The position numbers and the translations under genes are program-made. Under the pieces are notes generated by a model. That model was not told the origin of the DNA. It was given only the letters and a program-made list of their open reading frames with translations, and did not search any database. From assembly GCF_002261355.1 (NCBI RefSeq), contig NZ_NEVU01000003.1, positions 1,850,226 through 1,914,225 of the forward strand: a stretch of DNA of 64,000 nt. Reading direction: 5' to 3'. Positions 16,996 through 28,805 of the stretch are shown piece by piece (position 1 is the stretch's first letter; each line of letters starts with the position of its first letter). The stretch comes from Bordetella genomosp. 12 (GTDB lineage Bacteria > Pseudomonadota > Gammaproteobacteria > Burkholderiales > Burkholderiaceae_B).

Positions 16996-17958
16996 ATGAA
17001 ATACGCAATCATCGGCGTCGGCAACATGGGCAAGAACCATGCCCGCGCCGCGCATGAACTGGGCACGACCGAGTTGGTCGCGGTCGCCGACGCCTCCGAG
17101 CAGACGGCGGCCAATATCGCCAAGCTGTATCAATGCCAGGCCTACAACGACTACATCAAGATGCTCGACGAGTGCGACATCGATGCCGTGTCGATTTGCG
17201 TGCCCACCACGCTGCACACGCCCGTCGCGATGGAATGTCTGCGTCGCGGCAAGCATGTGCTGCTCGAAAAGCCCATTGCGCCCACCGTCGAAGAGGGCCT
17301 GCAGTTGCAGGCTTACGCGCGCGAGCAAGGCGTGCAACTGATGATCGGCCATATCGAGCGCTTCAACCCGGCGGTGGTCAAGGTCAAGGAACTGCTGCGC
17401 AACAACGAGATCGGCCGCGTGGTCTCCATCATGGCGCGCCGCGTGGGCATTTTTCCGCCGCAGATCCGCGATGCGAATATTGCGGTGGACCTCGCCATCC
17501 ACGATCTGGACATCGTGAACTATCTGCTCGACGAGTTCCCGACCGACATCACCTCCGACAAACGCCGCAACCACATCGAGCTGCGCGAAGACTCGGTGGA
17601 GTTCTTCCTGCGCTACCCGTCCGCCTCGGCGTATGTGCAAGCCAACTGGATCACGCCGGTCAAGATACGCAAACTCAACATCACCGGCACCGACGGTTAT
17701 CTTGAGATGGACTACATCAACCAGCGCATTCAGTTCTACAAGAGCAACTACGAAAAGTACCGCGACGAACCGGGCCACATCAGCGGCTATTCCGACTATG
17801 TGCTGAAGTACATGGAGCCGGACCTGGTCGAGATCCAGGTCGCCAAGCGCGAACCGCTGAAAGAGCAGATCTCCTACTTCACCCGCGCCATCCGCAACGG
17901 TGACGAGATCGACAACTCCTTTGCCATCCAGGCCCTTCGCATCGCCCTTCAAAGCTAG
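16996..17958 (+). CDS. Gfo/Idh/MocA-type sugar-nucleotide dehydrogenase, probably 3-dehydrogenase (GnnA-like)
   Basis: The 320-residue protein starts MKYAIIGVGNMGKNHARAA, a Rossmann GxGxxG motif. EKPIAPT with Lys92 is the conserved catalytic-lysine motif of the family, and DLAIHDLDIVNYLL carries the Asp/His of the active site. It would oxidise C3 of UDP-GlcNAc (or of its uronate) with NAD for the aminotransferase upstream. The N-terminus differs from the AAGYIAPRH-type start I remember for WlbA/WbpB and is closer to UDP-GlcNAc 3-dehydrogenase types such as GnnA. The ATG at 16,996 follows CAGGAA at good spacing, so longer starts are rejected. The next gene starts 9 bp after its stop. Confidence 0.82.
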   Translation: MKYAIIGVGNMGKNHARAAHELGTTELVAVADASEQTAANIAKLYQCQAYNDYIKMLDECDIDAVSICVPTTLHTPVAMECLRRGKHVLLEKPIAPTVEEGLQLQAYAREQGVQLMIGHIERFNPAVVKVKELLRNNEIGRVVSIMARRVGIFPPQIRDANIAVDLAIHDLDIVNYLLDEFPTDITSDKRRNHIELREDSVEFFLRYPSASAYVQANWITPVKIRKLNITGTDGYLEMDYINQRIQFYKSNYEKYRDEPGHISGYSDYVLKYMEPDLVEIQVAKREPLKEQISYFTRAIRNGDEIDNSFAIQALRIALQS

Positions 17959-17967
17959 GATCACGAG

Positions 17968-18507
17968 ATGACCGCCACCCCGAATTTTTTCGTCCATGCC
18001 ACGGCTGAAGTCTCTCCCAAAGCCAATATCGGCGAGGGCACCAAGATCTGGAACTACGCGCAAGTGCGCGAAGGCGTGACCTTGGGCAGCGAATGCATCG
18101 TCGGCAAGAACGTGTACATCGACTTCGACGTGCGCATCGGCTCGCGCTGCAAGATCCAGAACAATTGCTCGCTCTACCACGGCGCGGAACTGGAAGACGG
18201 CGTCTTCGTCGGCCCCCATGTCATTCTCACCAATGACAAGAAGCCGCGCGCCATCACGCCCGACGGCCAGCTCAAGGGCAATTCCGACTGGGAAGTCGGC
18301 CCGATCCGCATCCGGCGTGGCGCAGCCCTGGGCGCCGGCAGCATCATCCTGCCCAATGTGACGGTGGGCCAGTTCGCCCTGGTGGGCGCCGGCGCCGTCG
18401 TCACCCGCGACGTGCCCGACTATGCCCTGGTGGCCGGCAATCCGGCCAAGGTCATCGGTTGGGTCGACGCCGAAGGCAATCGCGTCGAGCAGCCCCCGAG
18501 CGCCTGA
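17968..18507 (+). CDS. Left-handed beta-helix sugar N-acetyltransferase (WbpD/WlbB-like)
   Basis: The 179-residue protein consists mainly of hexapeptide repeats ([LIV]-G-x4 spacing: ANIGEGTKIWNYAQVREGVTL, VGKNVYID and so on), giving a trimeric beta helix that binds acetyl-CoA. NCSLYHGAELEDG and GPHVILTNDKKPRA match the substrate loop of the WbpD/WlbB type. The end, VVAGNPAKVIGWV in form, is typical. It would acetylate the 3-amino group made by the two genes upstream, giving a UDP-2,3-diacetamido-2,3-dideoxy sugar. The start ATG follows a GGATCACGAG site 9 bp after the previous stop. Confidence 0.88.
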   Translation: MTATPNFFVHATAEVSPKANIGEGTKIWNYAQVREGVTLGSECIVGKNVYIDFDVRIGSRCKIQNNCSLYHGAELEDGVFVGPHVILTNDKKPRAITPDGQLKGNSDWEVGPIRIRRGAALGAGSIILPNVTVGQFALVGAGAVVTRDVPDYALVAGNPAKVIGWVDAEGNRVEQPPSA

Positions 18508-18559
18508 TCAGCCTGCGCCCTGCTCTCCCTGAAACACCGTTTTAGCCAAAGCCATCGTC

Positions 18560-20488
18560 ATGTGCGGAATCATTGGAATTTTCTCGACCAGCAAACGACG
18601 CGCCGACTGGCCGCCGATGGAAAAGCTGCTGGACAGCATTCGCCATCGCGGCCCGGACGGCAACGGTGTGGAGCAGGAAGAAAGAAGCGACAGCTTCGTC
18701 AGTCTGGGTCATGCCCGGCTGGCCATCATCGATCCGGAGCACGGCCGCCAGCCGATGACCACAGCTGACGGCAATCTCTCCATCATCTTCAATGGCGAGA
18801 TCTACAACTACCTCGAGCTGCGGCGCGAACTGTTGGCCAAGGGCCACCCCATCCGCTCGTACTCCGACACCGAAGTGCTGTTGTACGCCTATCGCGAATG
18901 GGGCGAAGACTGCCTGGACCGCCTGCTGGGCATGTTCGCCTTTGCCATCTGGGATCGCCGGGCGCAGCGCATCTTCTGCGCGCGCGACCGCATCGGCATC
19001 AAGCCCTTCTACTATTATTTCGATGGTTCCAGCTTCGTCTTCGCCTCGGAAATCAAAGCCATTCTCGCCACTGGCGCCGTCAAGGCCGAATCCGATGCCA
19101 ATGGCCTGCAAGACTACCTGACCTTCCAGTTCTGCCTCGATGACAAGACCCTCTTCCGGCAGATCAAGAAGCTCAAGCCCGGCTGGAAGCTCAACATCTC
19201 CCTGGACAAGCAGCGGCTCAAGCTCGATCAGCGCGAGTACTGGGATGTCGATTACGACATCGATCATCAGCACGATGAGCGCTGGTTCGTCGACCACCTG
19301 GCCGGCCTTATCGAAGATGCCACCCGCATGCATCTGCGCTCCGACGTCCCGCTGGGCGCGCACCTGTCTGGCGGCCTGGATTCCAGCACCATCGTCTGTC
19401 TGGCCGCCGATATGCTGCGCGGCGAACGGCTCAAAACCTTCACCGGCGCATTCCCCGAAGGCCCGCAATACGACGAGACAGGCTACGCCAAACTCGTCGC
19501 CCAGGCCGCCAATACCGAGTACTACGAGACCTATATTCAGGGCAAGGAACTCCCTGACGTATTGCCGCGCATCATGTATTACATGGATGAGCCGCTGGCA
19601 GGCCCAGGGGTCATCCCGCAGTACTACGTCTCCCACCTCGCTGCCCAGCACGTCAAAGTCGTGCTCGGCGGCCAGGGCGGCGATGAATTGTTCATCGGCT
19701 ACGCGCGCTACCTGGTGGCCTATCTCGAACAATGCCTCTCGGGGGCCATCTACGAAACCGCGCACGCGCAGAAGTATGCCGTGTCGCTCGAGTCCATCGT
19801 CCCCAATCTGCCGCTGCTGCAGACCTACCGCCCCATGCTGCAAGGCCTGTGGCGCGACGGCCTGTTCGACTCGCCCGACAAGCGCTACTTCAAACTGCTG
19901 GACCGCAGCGAGGGCATGGCGCAGCTCTTCTCGCGCGACACGCAGGCCAATGCCTACTCGCCGTTTGAGTCCATGCAGGAGATATTCAACCGCAAGGGGC
20001 TGCACTCTCTCATCAACCAGATGACCTACTTCGACTTGAAGAGCTCGCTGCCCGCGCTGCTGCACGTCGAGGACCGCACCAGTATGTCGGCCTCGCTGGA
20101 GTCGCGCGTGCCCTTGCTGGACCATCGTCTGGTCGAGTTCATGGCGCGCATTCCGCCCAACATCAAGTTCGCGGGCGGCCGGATGAAGCATCTGTTCAAG
20201 GAAGCTGTGCGCAACACCGTGCCGCAGCCCATCTTCGAGCGCAAAGACAAAATGGGCTTTCCCACCCCGCTGGCGCAATGGAGCAAGGGCGTGGCCAAGG
20301 ACTTCGTGCACGACACCCTGCTGTCGCGCCAGGCCCGTGAGCGCGGCCTCTACGACATGGCGCAAGTCGAAGGCGCGCTGGCCAACGAGAAAGAGTTCGG
20401 CCGCGTGGTCTGGGGCTTGCTGTGCACGGAGCTGTGGCACCGCATCTTCATCGACGGCGACCTCCAACCGTCCGGCCTGCACGCTTAA
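18560..20488 (+). CDS. asnB: AsnB-type glutamine-dependent amidotransferase (asparagine synthase family), copy 2
   Basis: The 642-residue protein starts MCGIIGIFSTS, exposing Cys2 as glutaminase nucleophile. FNGEIYNYLELRREL and YSDTEVLLYAY complete the first domain. SGGLDSS at 270-276 is the ATP-binding loop of the synthetase domain, and SRVPLLDHRLVEF with RKDKMGFPTP are conserved C-terminal marks. It is clearly homologous to copy 1 but diverged throughout, so the two probably act on different substrates. Its place at the end of a diacetamido-sugar module suggests amidation of a sugar carboxylate or a carbohydrate intermediate rather than asparagine supply. A strong bidirectional terminator follows. 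Confidence 0.88.
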   Translation: MCGIIGIFSTSKRRADWPPMEKLLDSIRHRGPDGNGVEQEERSDSFVSLGHARLAIIDPEHGRQPMTTADGNLSIIFNGEIYNYLELRRELLAKGHPIRSYSDTEVLLYAYREWGEDCLDRLLGMFAFAIWDRRAQRIFCARDRIGIKPFYYYFDGSSFVFASEIKAILATGAVKAESDANGLQDYLTFQFCLDDKTLFRQIKKLKPGWKLNISLDKQRLKLDQREYWDVDYDIDHQHDERWFVDHLAGLIEDATRMHLRSDVPLGAHLSGGLDSSTIVCLAADMLRGERLKTFTGAFPEGPQYDETGYAKLVAQAANTEYYETYIQGKELPDVLPRIMYYMDEPLAGPGVIPQYYVSHLAAQHVKVVLGGQGGDELFIGYARYLVAYLEQCLSGAIYETAHAQKYAVSLESIVPNLPLLQTYRPMLQGLWRDGLFDSPDKRYFKLLDRSEGMAQLFSRDTQANAYSPFESMQEIFNRKGLHSLINQMTYFDLKSSLPALLHVEDRTSMSASLESRVPLLDHRLVEFMARIPPNIKFAGGRMKHLFKEAVRNTVPQPIFERKDKMGFPTPLAQWSKGVAKDFVHDTLLSRQARERGLYDMAQVEGALANEKEFGRVVWGLLCTELWHRIFIDGDLQPSGLHA

Positions 20489-20529
20489 AGCCGGCAGCGG
20501 CCCTCAGCGCCGCTGCTGCGCCCCAAGAA

Positions 20530-20572
20530 AAAACCCCCGCGCGCGGATATCCATCCAGCGTTCGGGGGTTTT
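20530..20572. terminator. Bidirectional intrinsic terminator between asnB2 and ssb
   Basis: AAAACCCCCG (20530-20539) pairs perfectly with CGGGGGTTTT (20563-20572) over a 23-nt loop. The A/T ends of the arms supply a U-tract for both directions. It lies 42 bp after asnB2 and 52 bp after the ssb stop, closing the polysaccharide locus on this side. Confidence 0.8.
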
Positions 20573-20623
20573 GTCTTGCTGGCACCCTGCACCAGGGCGC
20601 CAGGCACGACGGCAAGTGCGCAA

Positions 20624-21133
20624 TCAGAACGGAATGTCGTCGTCCATATCGGCCAGATTGGCCGCGCCACCGCCCATGGGCGCGGCGGCCGGAGCCTGAC
20701 GCTGGGCCGGCGCCGGGCGTTGCGCCGGCGCGCGCTGCTGGCGCGGCGCTTCGTCGTAACCGCCGCCGCCACCGAAACCACCGCCTTCGGCGCCATCACG
20801 CCCGCCCAGCATCTGCATCTGGTCGGCGACGATTTCGGTGCTGTAGCGGTCAGCACCGGTGTCCTTGTCTTGCCACTTGCGGGTCTTCAGGCGGCCTTCG
20901 ATATAGACCGAACGGCCTTTTTTCAGGTACTCGCCGGCGATTTCGGCCAGGCGGTTGTACATGACGACGCGATGCCATTCGGTTTCTTCGCGGCGCTCGC
21001 CGCTGGCCTTGTCTTTCCATTGCGACGTGGTGGCCAGGGAAAGATTGCAGATTGCCGCGCCGTCCGGGCTATAGCGGACCTCGGGGTCGCGCCCTAGGTT
21101 GCCGACGAGAATGACTTTGTTGACCGATGCCAT
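20624..21133 (-). CDS. ssb: Single-stranded DNA-binding protein
   Basis: The 169-residue protein starts [20 protein letters not shown], the first strands of the SSB OB fold. It continues with FSLATTS-like and [21 protein letters not shown] segments, has a Gly/Pro/Gln/Arg-rich linker (about 115-160), and ends in DDDIPF, the acidic tip that recruits repair and replication proteins. It coats single-stranded DNA as a tetramer. The ATG at 21,133 is chosen because the earlier start would add residues with no SSB character. Its own promoter must lie between 21,134 and the hairpin at 21,232-21,260. Confidence 0.96.
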   Translation of the reverse strand: MASVNKVILVGNLGRDPEVRYSPDGAAICNLSLATTSQWKDKASGERREETEWHRVVMYNRLAEIAGEYLKKGRSVYIEGRLKTRKWQDKDTGADRYSTEIVADQMQMLGGRDGAEGGGFGGGGGYDEAPRQQRAPAQRPAPAQRQAPAAAPMGGGAANLADMDDDIPF

Positions 21134-21231
21134 GGCGATGCCCCTCTGTTGCGGTCTGCCTGGCCGCCCCCAAAGAGACGACGCCGGCAGCACCCAACGT
21201 AAAACCTGTTCAAAATGAAGGCCTTAAAGAA

Positions 21232-21260
21232 CACGCCGGTCTCATGCGAAGACCGGCGTG
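21232..21260 (-). terminator. Intrinsic terminator of the MFS gene
   Basis: CACGCCGGTCT (21232-21242) and AGACCGGCGTG (21250-21260) form a perfect 11-bp stem with a 7-nt loop. On the minus strand it is followed by a U-rich stretch (TGTTCTTT). It lies between the MFS gene and ssb, so the two are separate transcription units. Confidence 0.75.
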
Positions 21261-21386
21261 GACGACGGACCGCGAAGTCCGCTTAAGGCCTGGAATAAGC
21301 GCCATTATCGACGATATCGCCAGCCTGCGCCATGCCGGACTGTGACCAAGGGTGGCGCACCCGGCGCCAGGCCGGGCCGGCGCCGG

Positions 21387-22571
21387 CTAGCGCAGGGGTT
21401 TCATGGCCCAGGCGGCGAGCAGCCAAAGCAGGGACAGACCGGCCGCGGCCAGGAAGACCCCGTCCGGGCCGCTGCGTGCGGCCAGCCAACCGCCCAGCGC
21501 GCCGCCGGTAAAAAGGCCGGCGGCCTGCGCCGTGTTGTAGAAACCCAGGGCCAGTCCCTTGTACTCCGGCGGCGCCACGCGCGACACCAGAGACGGCTGC
21601 AAGGCCTCCAGGACGTTGAAGGCCACGAAGAATCCGGTCAGGGCAATCGCCAAAGGCAGGAAGGCGTGCGCGGCCAGGGGCAGCAAGGCACAGACCACGG
21701 CCAGCCCGGCCACCGACGCCCGCAGAGCGGCGCGGTGGGCGCGATGTTTTTCGGCCAGAAAAATCACCGGCACCATACAGACGAAAGACAGCAGGATGAC
21801 CGGCAGATACACATGCCAGAGCGCCCGCAGGTCCAGCCCGCCGGTGCGCGCCAGCAGCGCGGGCACCACGACAAACAGCGCCACCTGGATGAGATGCAGG
21901 ACAAAGACCCCGAAATTCAGCCGCAATAGCTCGCCGTGCAGAAAGACGTCGCGGGCCCGTACGCGGCGCATGCTGCGCGCCTGCGTCAGCGGCACCACCG
22001 GCACCACCCAACGCGCCACGGCCAGGCTGGCCAGCCCGAGACAGGCGATGGTCCAGAACAGGCCATGCAGGCCCCACCAGCCCACCAGCACGGGCGCCAG
22101 CACCAGCGACAAGGCGAAAGACAAGCCGATGGAAGCGCCGACCATGGCCATGGCCCGCGTGCGTACCTCGTCGCGCGTGGCGTCGGCCAGCCAGGCCGTC
22201 ACCGCGGCGGAAATGGCGCCCGCGCCCTGAATGGCGCGGCCCATGGTGATCCAGAACACGTCGTCGGCGCGGGCACAGACCACGCTGCCGGCTATGAAAA
22301 GCAACAGGCCCAGGATGACCACGGGCCTGCGCCCCCAGCGGTCCGAAGCCAGGCCAAAAGGGATCTGCATAATGGCCTGGGTCAGGCCATACATGCCCAG
22401 TGCCAGACCGACCCGGGCCGGATCCTCGCCGCCCGGCAGCCCGCGCGCGGCCACGGCGAATACGGGCAAAAGCAGGAACAGACCCAACATACGACAGGCG
22501 AAGAGCCCGGCCAGCGCCACGCTGGCGCGGCGCTCGGACGAGGTCAGTCTCAGCTTCTGGTGTTGCGCCAT
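21387..22571 (-). CDS. Major facilitator superfamily transporter (YajR-like)
   Basis: The 394-residue protein has twelve hydrophobic segments. FGLASDRWGRRPVVILGLLL is the loop 2-3 motif A, and GRAIQGAGAISAAVTAWLAD is the helix-4/5 motif of drug:proton antiporter-type MFS proteins, as in YajR. It probably exports a drug or metabolite by proton antiport. The start is taken at ATG 22,571 (MAQHQKLRLTSSERR); longer starts at 22,652 run towards uvrA. It is divergent from uvrA across 171 bp. The substrate is unknown. Confidence 0.85.
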   Translation of the reverse strand: MAQHQKLRLTSSERRASVALAGLFACRMLGLFLLLPVFAVAARGLPGGEDPARVGLALGMYGLTQAIMQIPFGLASDRWGRRPVVILGLLLFIAGSVVCARADDVFWITMGRAIQGAGAISAAVTAWLADATRDEVRTRAMAMVGASIGLSFALSLVLAPVLVGWWGLHGLFWTIACLGLASLAVARWVVPVVPLTQARSMRRVRARDVFLHGELLRLNFGVFVLHLIQVALFVVVPALLARTGGLDLRALWHVYLPVILLSFVCMVPVIFLAEKHRAHRAALRASVAGLAVVCALLPLAAHAFLPLAIALTGFFVAFNVLEALQPSLVSRVAPPEYKGLALGFYNTAQAAGLFTGGALGGWLAARSGPDGVFLAAAGLSLLWLLAAWAMKPLR

Positions 22572-22742
22572 GTGTCTCTTGTCTATGTATGCGCCTGCCG
22601 CGCCGATGAAAAGGTCGCCAGCCGCCTGACAGCGCTCGGAGGGCGCCATCACTGCGAACGGCTCGGCGCGCTATAGTACCAAGTTGGCCTTTGAAACTGC
22701 TTAAACCCGGCCCGCTTGCGGGCAGGCAAGGAAGGACGCGGA

Positions 22743-25601
<2,859 letters not shown>

Positions 25602-25643
25602 ACTGGCATACAGCGCCTGCGGGCAAGCCGGGACCCACACCAC

Positions 25644-26303
25644 ATGTACACGTTGCTGATAGGCAATAAAAACTACTCCTCCTGGTCGCTGCGCGCGTGG
25701 CTGGCCCTGCGCGCGGCCGGCGTCCCGTTTCGGGAGCAGAAGCTGGGGCTGTTTACCGACGCCTTTGAGCAACGGCTGGGCGGCGTGACGCCGGCCGGCC
25801 TGGTGCCCGTGCTGCTCGATGGCGACTTCGCCATCTGGGACTCGCTGGCCATCTGCGAATACGCCGCCGAACGCCATCCCGAGCTGCATCTGTGGCCGGC
25901 CCCGGTGCGTGCGCGCGCCCGGGCCCGCGCCCTGGCCGCGCAAATGCACAGCGGTTTTGCCGATCTGCGCCGCCTGCTGCCCATGAATATCGAGGCCAGC
26001 CTGCCCGGCATCGATATCGGCCCGGCGCAACAGGACATCTCGCGTGTGCAGGCGATCTGGCAAGACACCCTGGCCGAGTTCGGCCAGGGCGGGCCCTTTC
26101 TGTTCGGCCGCTTCAGCATCGCCGATGCCTTCTACGCGCCGGTCGTGTCCCGATTCACGACCTATGGCGTGTCGGCCGCCGGCCCCGTGCGCGACTACAT
26201 GGACGCCGTGCAGGCCTTGCCCGCCATGCGCGAATGGACCCGCGACGCGCTGGCCGAGGCCACTTTCGTGCCGGAAGACGAGCCTTACCGCAGCCAACGC
26301 TGA
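25644..26303 (+). CDS. Glutathione S-transferase family protein
   Basis: The 219-residue protein has a thioredoxin-fold N-terminal domain starting MYTLLIGNKNYSSWSLRAWL; the NYSSWS stretch carries the catalytic Ser of zeta/theta-like bacterial enzymes. LVPVLLDGDFAIWDSLAICEY gives the cis-Pro and the ESxAI-like glutathione-binding motif. The C-terminal helical domain contains FLFGRFSIADAFYAPVVSRF with the N-capping box Asp. It conjugates or reduces electrophiles with glutathione; the physiological substrate is unknown. It starts 42 bp after uvrA and may share its transcript. Confidence 0.9.
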   Translation: MYTLLIGNKNYSSWSLRAWLALRAAGVPFREQKLGLFTDAFEQRLGGVTPAGLVPVLLDGDFAIWDSLAICEYAAERHPELHLWPAPVRARARARALAAQMHSGFADLRRLLPMNIEASLPGIDIGPAQQDISRVQAIWQDTLAEFGQGGPFLFGRFSIADAFYAPVVSRFTTYGVSAAGPVRDYMDAVQALPAMREWTRDALAEATFVPEDEPYRSQR

Positions 26304-26414
26304 GGGCTTGGACCTTAAGCGCAAACCCGGTTACTTCTGGCACGGAAATCGGGTATGGTGCACGAATAAGGAGGCTGCCAGCGCAGCCTCAAGGCTCAAT
26401 ACCCAAGCAGCATC

Positions 26415-27494
26415 ATGGACGCGGACCACGAATTACGCATCGCCAGCGCCCTCTACGCTGGGATTGCCGATACGGAGCAATGGCGCCAGGCTTTGATCCT
26501 GGCCGCACGCGCCGTGGGCACCGACCGCTGCACCGTGCTCGCACGCAATGTCGACACCGACTCCATCCTGGTGATCGACAACGCCGGGCTCTCCGCCGCT
26601 GCGCTGGACGAATACGAGCGCCACTACTACCAGTTCGACAGCTTCATGGAAGCCGCGCGCAACGTGCCCACCGGCGGCTGCCTGCGCGACGATCAGGCTT
26701 TCGGCCCGCAAGGCATCCGCCGCTCGGCCTTCTACAACGACTTTCTGTTTCGCCACGATATGGGTTCGCTGATGCTCACCCAGGCCCTGCGCACGCCCGA
26801 CATCGAATGGACCGTCGCGTTTCAGCGCAGCCCGGGCCATACGCATTTCGACGATCAGCACGCCACGGCCCTGGGCAGGCTCGTGCCGCACCTGCAAAAA
26901 GCCCTGCAACTGCGCTTGCGGCTGCGCGAACTGGAGCGTCGCGCCAGTCTGGGCGAAGCCGCCCTGGACACCTTCGCTACGCCTTTGCTGTTCGTGGCCC
27001 CTTCCGGGCGCCTGCTGACCGCCAACCTGGCCGGCGAGGCCTGGTATGCGCGCCACGGCAAGCAACTCGAACACACGGCGCAATGGTCGCGAGTGCTGGC
27101 CGCGGCGACCGGCAGCATCGGTCCGGCCGTCGCCGAAGGCATGCGTCTGCCGGAGGGCGGCCACATCGTGGCGCTACCGGCCCCGCAAGCCTATCGCCGT
27201 GGCGAGGCGCAAGGTCCGGGCATGGCGCTGGTCATGGTGCACACCCACCTCAATCCCACGCCCCCCGCCCGCACCATGCTCAAGTCCCTGTTCGGCCTGA
27301 GCGCGGCTGAATACCGGCTGCTCGAGGTCCTCATGACCGGGGCCACGCTCTCTCAGGCGGCGCAGCAACTGGGGCTGTCCGTCGAAACCGTCCGCACCCA
27401 AAGCAAAGCCGTGCTGCAGAAAACCGGTACGCAACGCCAGGCCGGCCTGATGCGTCTGGTCAGCGCCCTGCAAAGCCCCATGCCGGCCCACTAA
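26415..27494 (+). CDS. LuxR-type transcriptional regulator
   Basis: The 359-residue protein has a C-terminal helix-turn-helix of the LuxR/FixJ class at about 290-350: FGLSAAEYRLLEVLMTGATL, then SQAAQQLGLSVETVRTQ and a final recognition helix region. The first 180 residues are of sensor type but match no domain I can name with certainty; the pattern of FDSFMEAARNVPTGG and GGHIVALPAP is common in orphan beta-proteobacterial LuxR proteins. No N-terminal phosphorylation (receiver) domain is visible. It lies 111 bp after the GST gene, convergent with dgt. Confidence 0.82.
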   Translation: MDADHELRIASALYAGIADTEQWRQALILAARAVGTDRCTVLARNVDTDSILVIDNAGLSAAALDEYERHYYQFDSFMEAARNVPTGGCLRDDQAFGPQGIRRSAFYNDFLFRHDMGSLMLTQALRTPDIEWTVAFQRSPGHTHFDDQHATALGRLVPHLQKALQLRLRLRELERRASLGEAALDTFATPLLFVAPSGRLLTANLAGEAWYARHGKQLEHTAQWSRVLAAATGSIGPAVAEGMRLPEGGHIVALPAPQAYRRGEAQGPGMALVMVHTHLNPTPPARTMLKSLFGLSAAEYRLLEVLMTGATLSQAAQQLGLSVETVRTQSKAVLQKTGTQRQAGLMRLVSALQSPMPAH

Positions 27495-27523
27495 GCCATT
27501 GCAAGCGCGCGGGCAAGAAAAAA

Positions 27524-27574
27524 CCCGCCGACTCTGATGCGACGGTTGCCCCGAATCGCATCACAATGGGCGGG
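27524..27574 (-). terminator. Intrinsic terminator for the aroK-aroB-dgt strand
   Basis: CCCGCC (27524-27529) pairs with GGCGGG (27569-27574), and inside it TGATGCGA (27535-27542) pairs with TCGCATCA (27556-27563). Read on the minus strand the stem is followed by six U residues, so it terminates transcription coming from dgt; on the plus strand there is no U-tract. Confidence 0.7.
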
Positions 27575-27652
27575 AAAAGCACGGCGAATGTGCACCGCCA
27601 TACTAGATGGCCCGCAACTGCCGCCGCATCCCCCAATTGGGGGAAAAAGCCC

Positions 27653-28780
27653 TTAAGCCATATCGAAAATCCGCCGATGTTCGCTGATGGCGTAACGATC
27701 CGTCATTCCAGCGATATAGTCGGCAATAGTCCGCGCCTGATCGCGCGCGTCGTCGCGCCGGTAGTCGGGCGGCAACAGACGCGGGTCGCCAAGAAAGACC
27801 TCGAAAAGCTCACGCACGATGCGTCTGGCCTTAGACGTCATGCGCACCACTTTGTAGTGCCGGTACAGGTTGTCGAACAGGAATTTCTTCAGGGCATCGG
27901 CCTCGCGCCGCACGGGCTCTGAAAACCCGGCCAGGGGCGCGGCCGCACGCACATCGTCGGCGCTGGCCGGCGCGGCATCGCGGATACGCGCCAGCGACGT
28001 GGCGGTCAGATCCATGATCAGCGTATTGATCATGCGCCGGATCGTCTCGGCCGTCGCGCGCCGCGGCGCCAGGTCGGGATAGCGCCCCCGCACCTCGGCA
28101 TAGTGACGGGCAAAGAAGTCCACTTCGCCCATCTGCTCCAGCGTCAACAGGCCGGAGCGCAGGCCATCGTCGATGTCGTGATTGTTGTAGGCGATTTCAT
28201 CGGCCAGATTGGCCAGCTGCGCCTCCAGCGAAGGCTGGGTGCGCGCCAGAAAACGCTGCCCCACCGCGCCCAATTGCCGCGCGTGGGCCACGGAACAGTG
28301 CTTCAGAATGCCTTCGCGGGTTTCGAAACACAGATTGAGCCCATTGAAGTCGGCATAGCGCTCCTCGAGCTCATCGACCACCCGCAGGCTTTGCAGATTG
28401 TGCTCGAAGCCGCCCGCCTCGGGCGCCAGCTCGCGCATGCAGGCATTGAGTTCATCCTGACCGGCATGCCCGAATGGCGTATGCCCCAGGTCGTGAGCCA
28501 GCGAAATGGCCTCGGTGAGGTCTTCCGACAGCCGCAGGCTGCGCGCCAGGGTACGGGCAATCTGCGCCACCTCCAGGCTATGCGTGAGCCGGGTGCGGAA
28601 CAGATCCCCCTCATGATTGACGAACACCTGGGTCTTGTACTCCAGGCGCCGGAACGCATTGCAATGAATGATGCGATCGCGGTCACGCTGGAATTCGCTG
28701 CGGTTCTGCGCAGGCGGCTCATCGTGTTGCCTGCCGCGCGTGCGGGCCGGGTCAGATGCGTAAGAAGCCAATTCACTCAT
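27653..28780 (-). CDS. dgt: Deoxyguanosinetriphosphate triphosphohydrolase-like protein (HD domain)
   Basis: The 375-residue protein has the HD metal-site motifs of dNTPases: [13 protein letters not shown], then [13 protein letters not shown], and [14 protein letters not shown] further on. It hydrolyses dNTPs (classically dGTP) to the nucleoside and triphosphate. The start at ATG 28,780 ([11 protein letters not shown]) is preferred to a GTG two codons earlier. It follows aroB by 25 bp on the same strand, and the aroK-aroB-dgt order is common in beta-proteobacteria. It is the last gene before a U-tract terminator. Confidence 0.9.
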   Translation of the reverse strand: MSELASYASDPARTRGRQHDEPPAQNRSEFQRDRDRIIHCNAFRRLEYKTQVFVNHEGDLFRTRLTHSLEVAQIARTLARSLRLSEDLTEAISLAHDLGHTPFGHAGQDELNACMRELAPEAGGFEHNLQSLRVVDELEERYADFNGLNLCFETREGILKHCSVAHARQLGAVGQRFLARTQPSLEAQLANLADEIAYNNHDIDDGLRSGLLTLEQMGEVDFFARHYAEVRGRYPDLAPRRATAETIRRMINTLIMDLTATSLARIRDAAPASADDVRAAAPLAGFSEPVRREADALKKFLFDNLYRHYKVVRMTSKARRIVRELFEVFLGDPRLLPPDYRRDDARDQARTIADYIAGMTDRYAISEHRRIFDMA

Positions 28781-28805
28781 ATGCACTGCCGTCCCGTCCC
28801 TCGCG

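Noticed and set aside
16996..17958. Naming the dehydrogenase WlbA
   Set aside because: Its N-terminal Rossmann motif and glycine spacing differ from the WlbA/WbpB start I remember; the general sugar 3-dehydrogenase call is safer.
18542..20482. 646-residue open frame opposite asnB2
   Set aside because: Mirror frame of a well-supported amidotransferase gene; no protein family character.
22572..22742. LexA/SOS box between the MFS gene and uvrA
   Set aside because: No CTGT-N8-ACAG-like palindrome could be found by eye.
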